From Prolixibacteraceae bacterium UBA1413 (GTDB lineage: Bacteria; Bacteroidota; Bacteroidia; Bacteroidales; Prolixibacteraceae), in contig DBPT01000008.1 of assembly GCA_002304925.1 (NCBI GenBank), positions 1 to 19,750 of the forward strand: a stretch of 19,750 nt of DNA, read 5' to 3'. Shown one piece after another: positions 13,554 through 19,750 of the stretch. Under the pieces are notes generated by a model, which had not been told where the DNA came from, did not search any database, and worked only from the letters and a program-made list of their open reading frames with translations. Within the stretch, counting starts at the first letter, position 1; each line of letters opens with the position of its first letter. Made by a program: the position numbers and the translations under genes.

Positions 13554-14750
13554 TCATATTCTCAGCCTGATTTGGATTTTCCCCAGCAGTCCCGTTACCC
13601 ATATGATCAGGAGGGCAAATGCGAAGGAGCGCAGGAGTCCCGCTCCTCCCGAAGAGAGAAGCGGAGGCCATTGAAAGCCGGAAAGTCTCATCACCGGATA
13701 GACCAGGTAGGGCAGGAGGTAGCAGGTGAGGGTGCTCCGTCCGGCAGGTGAAATAAATGCCGCCCATTTTGTGATCTTAAACTTGTCGGCCAGGAGGTAC
13801 AACAGGGCGTATACGGCAAGGCTGATCCCCATGCAGAGGGAAGTCCAGGAAGGAGTGGCTCTGATTTTGGAGATTCCTCCGAGGGGGCGGACGTCGAACC
13901 CATAGCCTGCGATGATGACAGCCAGAAAAACCAGCAATCCGGCATAAATCCAGGACTTTTCCTTAAAAGGGGGTATTCTGTGATACATGGCCGTAGCAAA
14001 AACGCCCCCCATCACCAGAACATAATTGGAAGCGCTGATGATCAGTTTAAAGGTCGGCAGGTGTTCGAAGAGCGGACTGACTTCGGCGAAGTTCAGGAAG
14101 CTGAAAACCACCAGTGCGAGAGCGACCAACCAGAAGCGATTCCAGGCAAAGAGATAAATAAAAGCTGAAACCAGGTATGCCCATCCGATCAATCCCAGGA
14201 TTCCCCACCAGCGGGGTTTCATCCAGGAGGGATCTTCAGGGGTTCCTCCTTTGTAGATCACGGCCAGGAGGATCAGCAGAAGGATCCCTGCGCCCCGGAG
14301 CCACGACCTCCTGACCTTTCCGGCAATGACCGCTCCGGGATAAAGGTTCCAGATCAGGAAAAAAGCCAGAATCAGGAATATCGCATATACATGTTTCGAA
14401 ATAACAAGTCCGTCAGGTTGGATGTTCTCCAGGTTGACCAAAAAGAATCCCATGATGATCAGCGCCAGCGACCGCAGCAGGATGTGAACGGCAATCCGCC
14501 CTTTGGTCTCCCCTTTGGCAAAACGGGCCCGGAGGGCATGCGGAATGGATAGCCCCACGATAAACAGGAATGCCGGAAAGACCACGTCTGACAAACCCAT
14601 GCCATCAACATCAGCCGCCGTATGTTTCATCCATCCTGGAATATTGGCCAGTCCGGCCATGTCGTTGACAAAAATCATCAGAAGCATGGTCAGCGCCCTG
14701 AAAATATCGACCGACGCAATCCGGTCTGTTGTAGGAGAATGATTGGTCAT
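13554..14750 (-). CDS. DUF5009/HGSNAT-like multi-span membrane acyltransferase
   Basis: A 398-aa polytopic membrane protein with about ten hydrophobic helices. The N-terminus RIASVDIFRALTMLLMIFVND followed by GMGLSDVVFPAFLFIVGLSIP is the signature of heparan-alpha-glucosaminide acetyltransferase-like proteins (DUF5009/DUF1624). The mammalian enzyme transfers acetyl groups across the membrane to terminal glucosamine. In Bacteroidota such proteins often accompany glycan-processing genes, so acylation of a periplasmic or surface sugar is a reasonable inference. The C-terminal part (SPAGRSTLTCYLLPYLVYPVMR) is also family-typical. It follows the pcm-like gene on the same strand after a 78-bp gap that contains a T-rich tract and only a weak 4-bp hairpin. 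Confidence 0.82.
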   Translation of the reverse strand: MTNHSPTTDRIASVDIFRALTMLLMIFVNDMAGLANIPGWMKHTAADVDGMGLSDVVFPAFLFIVGLSIPHALRARFAKGETKGRIAVHILLRSLALIIMGFFLVNLENIQPDGLVISKHVYAIFLILAFFLIWNLYPGAVIAGKVRRSWLRGAGILLLILLAVIYKGGTPEDPSWMKPRWWGILGLIGWAYLVSAFIYLFAWNRFWLVALALVVFSFLNFAEVSPLFEHLPTFKLIISASNYVLVMGGVFATAMYHRIPPFKEKSWIYAGLLVFLAVIIAGYGFDVRPLGGISKIRATPSWTSLCMGISLAVYALLYLLADKFKITKWAAFISPAGRSTLTCYLLPYLVYPVMRLSGFQWPPLLSSGGAGLLRSFAFALLIIWVTGLLGKIQIRLRI

Positions 14751-14828
14751 TGGAATCCGTTTTGGCGTGAAGATAGTTTTTTTTTGGCTGGAAAGCCGGG
14801 GAAGATCTAATTTCCCAATTTGCTGAAA

Positions 14829-15554
14829 TCAGTAGTTTTTCCCCTTTTCGTTCACCATGGGAACGAAACGTACAGGCAGTACATTCTTCTGCCTGATCTT
14901 TCCGTTCTTCTTTTCGAGCAGGACCAGGTATTGAATGGTATACTGTTTTCCAACGGGGATAATCATCCTCCCGCCCTCGGCGAGTTGCTCCTTTAACGGG
15001 CCGGGGATGGCCGACGGACTGCAGGTGACCAGGACGGCATCGTAAGGAGCATGTTCTGGCCATCCCTGATAACCATCCCCGGTTTTTAAACGGAGGTTTT
15101 CATAACCCGTTCCTGCGAGGGCCTTTCGGGCCATTTCGCTCAGTACGGGATTGATTTCCACAGAATACACCAACGCCTCCATTTCCGATAAGATCGCTGC
15201 CTGATATCCTGATCCCGTTCCGATTTCCAGCACCTTTTCCCCGGGTTTGATATCCAGAATTTCCGTCATGTAGGCCACGATGTAGGGTTGTGAAATGGTT
15301 TGTCCTTCCCCGATGGGCAGCGGCTGGTCTGCATACGCATATCTCCGGTAAGGATCAGGGACAAAACGGTGGCGGGGTACTTTCTGGAATGCCTCCAATA
15401 CCCGGGCCGAGGTAATCCCCCTTGCAATCAATTGTGTCTTGATCATTTCCTCCCTCCTGACCCACTCCTCTCCCCGGGATTGATTTTGTGGGGATTGGCC
15501 GGCAGCGGCAGAAAATAACAAAATCATGATCCAACAAGATAAAACTCCTTTCAT
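14829..15554 (-). CDS. pcm: Protein-L-isoaspartate O-methyltransferase with export signal
   Basis: A 241-aa SAM-dependent methyltransferase that repairs isoaspartyl residues. The signal peptide (about 1-19, MKGVLSCWIMILLFSAAAG) predicts a periplasmic location, unlike the cytosolic E. coli enzyme. After it come the family blocks: VPRHRFVPDPYRRYAYADQPLPIG (about 59-82), GQTISQPYIVAYMTE (84-98), SAM motif I VLEIGTGSGYQAA (108-120), the acidic motif VYSVEINP (about 129-136) and GDGYQGWPEHAPYDAVLVT (about 159-177). Such exported variants are known in Bacteroidota genomes, but how they obtain SAM outside the cytosol is unclear. The leader could alternatively be a membrane anchor kept facing inward. 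The minus-strand gene is followed by the DUF5009 gene. Confidence 0.9.
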   Translation of the reverse strand: MKGVLSCWIMILLFSAAAGQSPQNQSRGEEWVRREEMIKTQLIARGITSARVLEAFQKVPRHRFVPDPYRRYAYADQPLPIGEGQTISQPYIVAYMTEILDIKPGEKVLEIGTGSGYQAAILSEMEALVYSVEINPVLSEMARKALAGTGYENLRLKTGDGYQGWPEHAPYDAVLVTCSPSAIPGPLKEQLAEGGRMIIPVGKQYTIQYLVLLEKKNGKIRQKNVLPVRFVPMVNEKGKNY

Positions 15555-15620
15555 CTGACCATCTTTAAAACCCGGCTACATGCACCGGAACACCCCCTGT
15601 CTGCAGAACAGGCATTGTTG

Positions 15621-15799
15621 CCGGCTTGAGACTCCCCGGAATTGGAACTTCCCGCCGCTGGGGCAGCGGGAAATCCGATTCCGTAGAGGACTTCTGTAGC
15701 GTCTTGCTCGCTTACCCCGCGGTAAAGCCGACGGGGAGGACTTCTCTATTGTGTCTCTTGCTTACCCAGTCCTCTTTGCGGGCGGGGTAAGCAAGCCGG
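15621..15799. repeat. GC-rich palindromic intergenic element (possible MITE or structured RNA)
   Basis: Part of the 629-bp gap 15555-16183. The outer inverted repeat is ccggcttg (15621-15628) with caagccgg (15792-15799). A second inverted pair, gcttaccccgc (15710-15720) with gcggggtaagc (15782-15792), encloses two smaller stems: ccccg/cgggg around 15716-15735, and gaggact (15736-15742) with agtcctc (15768-15774). The segment 15686-15717 is repeated imperfectly at 15736-15767 (gaggacttct...cttgc..ttaccc). The sequence is GC-rich while the flank at 15830-16015 is strongly AT-rich. There is no coding potential in this part. Confidence 0.55.
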
Positions 15800-15976
15800 A
15801 ATTCAAAGTTAGCTGATACTTAGGATTCTTCCAAGCAATACCTGACAAATTGTATTCCGGCGATCGTGACGTTTTTTTTAATATCAGTATACTTTGCTTT
15901 GCTATTTATTCGTTAAATGATGTGTTTATTTTTTGAATAAATCTTTGGTGAAAAGATAATTGCACCCATGAATAAT

Positions 15977-15984
15977 TATTTTTG
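15977..15984 (+). promoter_or_regulatory. Candidate -7 promoter element upstream of the coiled-coil lipoprotein
   Basis: TATTTTTG exactly fits TAnnTTTG, within an AT-rich stretch. A TTG at 15960-15962 is only 14 bp upstream, so the -33 match is poor. If used, it gives a leader of nearly 200 nt to the ATG at 16184, or a start about 33 bp before the small ORF at 16017. Confidence 0.45.
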
Positions 15985-16016
15985 TACCTTGTATGCAGGA
16001 ATACAATTAAAATCGG

Positions 16017-16172
16017 ATGAAACGAGCATGTAACGGTTTACACCAATGGGCATGTTCATTGCCTCCCTGTGCAACGAGGTTCGGCGGAGCGACGCCAAGC
16101 CAATTTCATGGTCTTGAAGAATCCTCACTTACCTGTCTGCATAAAAGAACTGCAAAACAGCACAATAATTAA
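16017..16172 (+). CDS. Possible 51-residue ORF in the leader of the lipoprotein gene
   Basis: The ATG at 16017 opens a 51-codon frame (MKRACNGLHQWACSLPPC...) ending TAA at 16170-16172, 11 bp before the next ATG and 33 bp after a promoter-like TATTTTTG. It has four cysteines in its first 40 residues. No family is recognised. The DNA here has GC-rich, repeat-like wording (ggttcggcggagcgacgcc), so this may be a translated piece of an intergenic repeat rather than a gene. Its placement resembles an upstream ORF, but nothing shows it is translated. Confidence 0.25.
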   Translation: MKRACNGLHQWACSLPPCATRFGGATPSQFHGLEESSLTCLHKRTAKQHNN

Positions 16173-16183
16173 CAAATAAACAC

Positions 16184-17059
16184 ATGAAAAAGTATTTCGT
16201 AGTAGCTTTGGCTGTTATTCTGGCGGGATGCCAGCAAAAGCAGCAGCAGATCGATCGTTTAAATGTCGTTCGTGACAGTCTGACTCAGGTGGCTTTCGAA
16301 AAGGATTCCGCGATCATGGAATTTTTGGCCGGTTTTAACGAAATTCAGGAGAATCTCGATTCCATCAAGACCGTTGAAAAACTGGTCACTGTGAGGAGTT
16401 CGCAGTCGGGTGAGCTCAAGGGAAGTCAGAAAGCCCAGATTATAGAAGATATTGTCCTTCTTAACGAGTTGCTTCAGAAAAACAAGGAGCTGACGGCGTC
16501 GCTCCAGAAAAAGCTGAGCAGTGCCAATGCCAAGGTAGGCCAGTTGCAGGGGATGGTTGCCGAATTTGAAAGGATGGTTGCCAACCTGAATTTACAGGTC
16601 GAAGCAAAGGATGCGGAAATTGCGCAGTTGACCCAGGACATCCAGCGGCTGAACATTGATGTCAGCCAGTTGACCAGTCAGGTAGAGCAGGTGACGCAGG
16701 AAGTTCAGGAAAAAACCCAGGTGATCGAAACCCAGACCATTGAACTTAACAAAGCCTATTATGCGGTAGGAACAGTTAAGGAACTGACTGACAATAACAT
16801 TCTGGAGAAATCGGGCGGAGTGCTGGGGGTCGGCCGCACTCTGAAGATGCGCAAGGACTTTAACAGGGATTATTTTTCTGAAGTCGACATCCGGTATTTC
16901 AATCTCCTGCCCCTGATGGTTAAAAAGGCAAAGGTGATTACCGTCCATCCGGCTGATTCCTATCATATCACGGGAGAAAAGAGGGCTGACACCTTATTTG
17001 TCGACGATTCCGGGGAATTCTGGAAAGCTTCAAAATACCTGCTGATCGTCCTGGACTAG
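16184..17059 (+). CDS. Coiled-coil lipoprotein of unknown function
   Basis: A 291-aa lipoprotein: the leader MKKYFVVALAVILAGC gives C16 as the lipidated cysteine. From about 17 to 195 the sequence is a long heptad-rich coiled coil (leucine/valine positions within IVLLNELLQKNKELTASLQ, and NLNLQVEAKDAEIAQLTQDI then QRLNIDVSQL), continuing through a Q/E/V-rich segment. The C-terminal globular part (about 195-291) contains a KSGGVLGVGRTLKMRKDF segment, then DIRYFNLLPL and a ...HPADSYHITG...DTLFVDDSGEFWKASKYLLI tail. I recall such proteins as Bacteroidota-conserved hypothetical lipoproteins but know no function. A periplasmic spacer or scaffold role is plausible from the architecture. The gene is monocistronic, ending in a strong terminator. 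Confidence 0.8.
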   Translation: MKKYFVVALAVILAGCQQKQQQIDRLNVVRDSLTQVAFEKDSAIMEFLAGFNEIQENLDSIKTVEKLVTVRSSQSGELKGSQKAQIIEDIVLLNELLQKNKELTASLQKKLSSANAKVGQLQGMVAEFERMVANLNLQVEAKDAEIAQLTQDIQRLNIDVSQLTSQVEQVTQEVQEKTQVIETQTIELNKAYYAVGTVKELTDNNILEKSGGVLGVGRTLKMRKDFNRDYFSEVDIRYFNLLPLMVKKAKVITVHPADSYHITGEKRADTLFVDDSGEFWKASKYLLIVLD

Positions 17060-17117
17060 AAGGAAGGCTTCTCCTTAGGGGCGGTGTTCCGGGCTAAACT
17101 ACCGGTACACTTGAAAG

Positions 17118-17163
17118 ACGCAAAGTTTCCGGGGATTTCCCCCGGAGGTTTTGCGTTTTTTTT
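17118..17163 (+). terminator. Rho-independent terminator of the coiled-coil lipoprotein gene
   Basis: acgcaaa (17118-17124) pairs with tttgcgt (17150-17156), enclosing ccgggg (17129-17134) paired with ccccgg (17140-17145). A run of eight T (17156-17163) follows. It lies about 60 bp after the stop codon. On the minus strand no T-run follows, so it serves the plus strand only. Confidence 0.9.
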
Positions 17164-17183
17164 CAGATACTGTTCAGAAAGGG

Positions 17184-18527
17184 TTAGCGGTCGAAGAAGA
17201 GCCTTTTCCCCCTGACATCCGGATTGATCTTATTGTCATAAAAGACAAGTTCTCCGTTCACGAAGGTGTGGGTTACGGAATGGCCGAAGGTGATCCCTTC
17301 GAAGGGGGACCAGCCGCATTTAGAGAGGATATTGTTCTTTGAAACCGTCCATGGCTTTTTCGGATCTACCAGTACCAGGTCGGCATAGTATCCTTGCCGC
17401 AGGTATCCTCTTTCCCTGATCCGGAAAAGTTCAGCCGGTGCGTGGCACATTTTGGCGACGATTTTTTCGGGGGGAATTTTCCGCTGACGGCCCATTTCGA
17501 GCATGGCGACCAGGGAATGCTGGACCAGCGGACCTCCGGAAGGCGCATTGAAATAGGTGGTGTTTTTTTCTTCAGAAGTATGGGGTGCATGATCGGTGGC
17601 CACCACATCGGCCCTGTCGTCAAGGATTGCTTTCCACAGTGCTTCACGGTCTTCCGGGGTTTTCACTGCGGGATTCCATTTGATCTGAGAGCCCTTTTCC
17701 GTGTAATCCCTGTCACTGAACCATAAATGGTGAATGCATACTTCAGCCGTGATTTTTTTATCTCTCACAGGTCCGGGGTTAAAAAGTTCCATCTCCCTGG
17801 CCGTGGACAGGTGGAAAATGTGGAGTTGGGTGTCGTATCTGGCGGCCCGTTCAACGGCCCTGGCGCTGGAAACATAACATGCTTCGGCATTCCTGATCAC
17901 AGGATGCCACGAAAAGGGTACCTGATCCCCGAACTGTTCCCGCGCGGCCAGGCTATTGGCGCTGATGATGCTTTCCTCTTCACAGTGGGCGGCGATCAGC
18001 AGGGGGGCCTCCCTGAAAAGAAGGTCCAGGGCAATCGGATCATCCATAAGCATATTCCCTGTCGAAGATCCCAGGAAAACCTTGATGCCGCATACCGTCG
18101 CGGGATCACATTTAATCACTTCCTGAAGGTTGTCGTTGGTGCCCCCCATGAAAAAAGAGTAGTTGGCTACCGATACTTCCGCCGCACGACGGTATTTCTC
18201 TTCCAGAAATTCCTGTGTTGTCGTCTGTGGCACCGTATTGGGCATATCCATAAAGGAGGTCACCCCCCCTGCCACGGCCGCCCGGCTCTCTGAAGAAAGA
18301 TCCCCCTTGTGGGTAAGTCCCGGCTCACGGAAATGGACCTGGTCGTCGATTACTCCGGGCATGAGATACATTCCCGATGCTTCGATGACCCGAAAACCCG
18401 AAAGGTCAATGTTTAAAGGCAAAACATAGGGGTAAATCCTTTCGATACGCTCTCCGCTTATCAGCAGGCTCCCTTTATAGCGCAACCCTTCGTTGATGAT
18501 GGTGGCATCCCTGATCAGTGTCTTCAT
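17184..18527 (-). CDS. pyrC: Dihydroorotase (class I type, amidohydrolase superfamily)
   Basis: Catalyses the reversible cyclisation of carbamoyl-aspartate to dihydroorotate in de novo pyrimidine synthesis, in the cytosol. Starting at ATG 18527 it has 447 aa and opens MKTLIRDATIINEG, the usual start of these enzymes; ATG 18551 and TTG 18569 also lie in frame. Motifs: GVIDDQVHFREPG (58-70), GIKVFLGSSTG (147-157; K149 is the likely carboxylated lysine), AHCEEES (180-186), FHLSTAREME (238-247) and ATDHAPH (310-316). The first metal motif reads DDQVH, with glutamine where the usual HxH has its first histidine. From memory this is shared by many Bacteroidota dihydroorotases, so it is probably functional. 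It follows a DPM1-like glycosyltransferase gene by 46 bp on the same strand, so a shared transcript is likely. Confidence 0.92.
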   Translation of the reverse strand: MKTLIRDATIINEGLRYKGSLLISGERIERIYPYVLPLNIDLSGFRVIEASGMYLMPGVIDDQVHFREPGLTHKGDLSSESRAAVAGGVTSFMDMPNTVPQTTTQEFLEEKYRRAAEVSVANYSFFMGGTNDNLQEVIKCDPATVCGIKVFLGSSTGNMLMDDPIALDLLFREAPLLIAAHCEEESIISANSLAAREQFGDQVPFSWHPVIRNAEACYVSSARAVERAARYDTQLHIFHLSTAREMELFNPGPVRDKKITAEVCIHHLWFSDRDYTEKGSQIKWNPAVKTPEDREALWKAILDDRADVVATDHAPHTSEEKNTTYFNAPSGGPLVQHSLVAMLEMGRQRKIPPEKIVAKMCHAPAELFRIRERGYLRQGYYADLVLVDPKKPWTVSKNNILSKCGWSPFEGITFGHSVTHTFVNGELVFYDNKINPDVRGKRLFFDR

Positions 18528-18573
18528 AGGCCGGTCGCTGATTTCATGCATCTTCCCCAGCGAAAGCAATTCC

Positions 18574-19308
18574 TTATTTCTTCGGTTTCACCCAACTCTC
18601 CGCCTTCATCTTTAATACCCCCCACAGCGCTTCGCTGAAAATCCCGCCGCTCATCTTGGAAGTTCCCTCTTTCCGGTCGGTAAAGATGATGGGAACTTCC
18701 ACAATCTTGAAACCTGACTTCCAGGTTTTGAATTTCATCTCAATCTGAAAACCATACCCTTTCAGGCGGATGTCGTCGAGGTTGATCGTCTCCAGAACGT
18801 TGCGGCGGAAACATTTAAAACCTGCCGTAGTGTCCATGATTTTCATGCCCGTAACCATCCTGACATAGACGGAGGCAAAATAGGACATCAGCACCCGGCC
18901 CAGAGGCCAGTTGATCACATTGATCCCTGAAATATACCTCGATCCAATGGCCAGGTCCGCCCCATTGTAAACAGCAATGAACAACCTTTCCAGATCATCA
19001 GGGTTGTGTGAGAAGTCGCAGTCCATTTCGAAAATATAGTCGTACTTCCGCTCTATTGCCCATTTGAAACCCGTGATATATGCCGTGCCCAACCCCAGCT
19101 TCCCCTGCCGCTCCAACAGATGGAGTTTCCCTTCAAATTCAGGCTGAAGTCTCCTGACGATCGTTGCTGTCCCATCGGGTGAACCGTCATCTATTATTAA
19201 TATTTGAAAAGGGGTCTCCAGCGAGAATACCTTGCGGACAATCTTCTCAACATTCTCTTTTTCATTGTAGGTGGGAATGATCACCAGGCTCTTTTCAGAA
19301 ATTCTCAT
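18574..19308 (-). CDS. GT2 glycosyltransferase, polyprenol-monophosphomannose synthase (DPM1)-like
   Basis: A 244-aa cytosolic-face glycosyltransferase of family 2, starting at ATG 19308 (MRISEKSLVIIPTYNE); an upstream ATG at 19341 adds 11 atypical residues. Motifs: PTYNEKEN (12-19), DDGSPDGT (40-47), GLGTAYITGFKWA (about 72-84), the metal-binding MDCDFSHNP (95-103), TTAGFKCFRR (160-169) and FTDRKEGTSKMS (209-220). The length and motifs match the short Dpm1 class without C-terminal membrane spans. It would transfer a sugar, typically mannose from GDP-mannose, to polyprenyl phosphate for use by membrane-embedded glycosyltransferases. Donor identity is inferred from family. It is the upstream partner of pyrC. 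Confidence 0.88.
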   Translation of the reverse strand: MRISEKSLVIIPTYNEKENVEKIVRKVFSLETPFQILIIDDGSPDGTATIVRRLQPEFEGKLHLLERQGKLGLGTAYITGFKWAIERKYDYIFEMDCDFSHNPDDLERLFIAVYNGADLAIGSRYISGINVINWPLGRVLMSYFASVYVRMVTGMKIMDTTAGFKCFRRNVLETINLDDIRLKGYGFQIEMKFKTWKSGFKIVEVPIIFTDRKEGTSKMSGGIFSEALWGVLKMKAESWVKPKK

Positions 19309-19362
19309 TATGAATGGTCTTAAGAATTCACGAAAATACACTTTTCTTTTATAAGGTTATGG

Positions 19363-19378
19363 AAAACTGAACAGTTTT
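19363..19378. promoter_or_regulatory. Perfect dyad upstream of the glycosyltransferase gene
   Basis: aaaactg (19363-19369) and cagtttt (19372-19378) form a 7-bp dyad with a 2-base spacer, 55 bp upstream of the glycosyltransferase start codon. The half-site aactg/cagtt is shared with the dyad before blaI (12599-12616), although the spacer differs (2 vs 4). It may be an operator or a chance AT-rich palindrome. Confidence 0.35.
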
Positions 19379-19486
19379 GCAGAACCGATTTTGTGTTGAC
19401 AAATTGCAATGTTAACAAACTGTGATGCTTAAGGTATTTCATTATCAATAACATGAGAAAATGATGGAAAAAGTTTTCCCAAAACA

Positions 19487-19517
19487 TTTGTTGGTTACTA
19501 AAACGGTTTTACATTTG
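19487..19517 (+). promoter_or_regulatory. Full Bacteroidota promoter P1 (TTTG-19-TACATTTG)
   Basis: The -33 box TTTG (19487-19490) and -7 box TACATTTG (19510-19517) are separated by exactly 19 bp. Both match the Bacteroidota sigma-ABfr consensus. It reads out of the window. No ORF is visible after it to 19750; 19309-19750 holds only promoters and short dyads. Confidence 0.7.
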
Positions 19518-19687
19518 CAACCTCAAAACGTTTAAGTTCTTTTGTTGATGAGCCCGGTGACTTATGGTTTTTCATTATTATTCGGTTAAGTTGGATGGAT
19601 GATTAGCCTTGGTTCTATATTGCATGTAAGGTGATATTTTTTTATTGTTTTGCTGAAGCTGTAAGTTAAAAAAAAGTTACCGATAAT

Positions 19688-19718
19688 TTTGCTCAATCGA
19701 AAAAGGTTGTTACTTTTG
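19688..19718 (+). promoter_or_regulatory. Full Bacteroidota promoter P2 (TTTG-19-TACTTTTG)
   Basis: The -33 box TTTG (19688-19691) and -7 box TACTTTTG (19711-19718) are again separated by 19 bp. Just upstream are A-tracts (ttaaaaaaaagtt, about 19667-19679) that could act as an UP element. The transcript would start about 19723-19726 and leave the window. The tandem arrangement with P1 suggests a strongly expressed operon, possibly rRNA or ribosomal, but the gene itself is not in view. Confidence 0.75.
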
Positions 19719-19750
19719 TCGCCCCGTAAAGATCGGAACTTCGTTGACGG

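Noticed and set aside
18528..18569. TTG start for dihydroorotase at 18569
   Set aside because: It adds 14 residues without family resemblance, while the ATG at 18527 begins with the family-typical MKTLIRDATI.

Overview
The window looks like chromosomal DNA of a Bacteroidota organism, probably Bacteroidales-like and possibly from an uncultured lineage. The evidence is a CarboxypepD_reg-type TonB receptor paired with a DUF4249 lipoprotein, a BlaI/M56 pair followed by a TonB-plug-like reading frame, a CD225-DUF2752 pair, several matches to the Bacteroidota promoter element TAnnTTTG, and very weak Shine-Dalgarno sequences.

Layout. (1) 1-5357 is visibly AT-rich. It opens with the 3' end of an IS200/IS605 transposase and its end hairpin. 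A tight three-gene outer-membrane operon follows (273-4588): an unrecognised exported protein, a TonB-dependent receptor and a DUF4249 lipoprotein. It closes with a frameshifted IS1634-type transposase remnant. (2) 5358-5782 holds a long palindrome, a bidirectional terminator and a minus-strand tRNA-Thr(CGT). The AT-rich, IS-flanked block lies on the 3' side of this tRNA, as expected for an island, but no att repeat is visible. (3) 5783-10443, minus strand, is an exported sugar-processing cluster: a Tat-exported Gfo/Idh/MocA oxidoreductase, a GH127-like lipoprotein with its metal and catalytic residues intact, and a Tat-exported xylose-isomerase-like TIM barrel. An 84-bp inverted-repeat element sits inside the cluster. 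(4) 10744-12565, minus strand, is a BlaI repressor, an M56 (BlaR1-like) membrane peptidase and a TonB-plug-like ORF that appears frameshifted. A promoter and a dyad operator lie upstream of blaI. (5) 12834-13524, plus strand, is a CD225/dispanin protein and a DUF2752 protein. (6) 13554-15554, minus strand, is a DUF5009/HGSNAT-like membrane acyltransferase and an exported protein-L-isoaspartate methyltransferase. (7) 15555-16183 is a long non-coding stretch with a GC-rich palindromic element and a possible 51-codon ORF. (8) 16184-17059 is a coiled-coil lipoprotein ending in a strong terminator. (9) 17184-19308, minus strand, is a DPM1-like glycosyltransferase and dihydroorotase. (10) 19309-19750 carries two perfectly spaced TTTG-19-TAnnTTTG promoters pointing out of the window, probably serving a highly expressed operon beyond its end.

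The most original signals are the IS-bounded three-gene outer-membrane operon with an undescribed first gene, the exported oxidoreductase/GH127/TIM-barrel set (which may combine redox-dependent and hydrolytic sugar cleavage), the BlaI-M56-plug locus with a one-base frameshift and an operator abutting its promoter, and the branched palindromic element at 15621-15799. All family assignments come from reading motifs; no database search was run.
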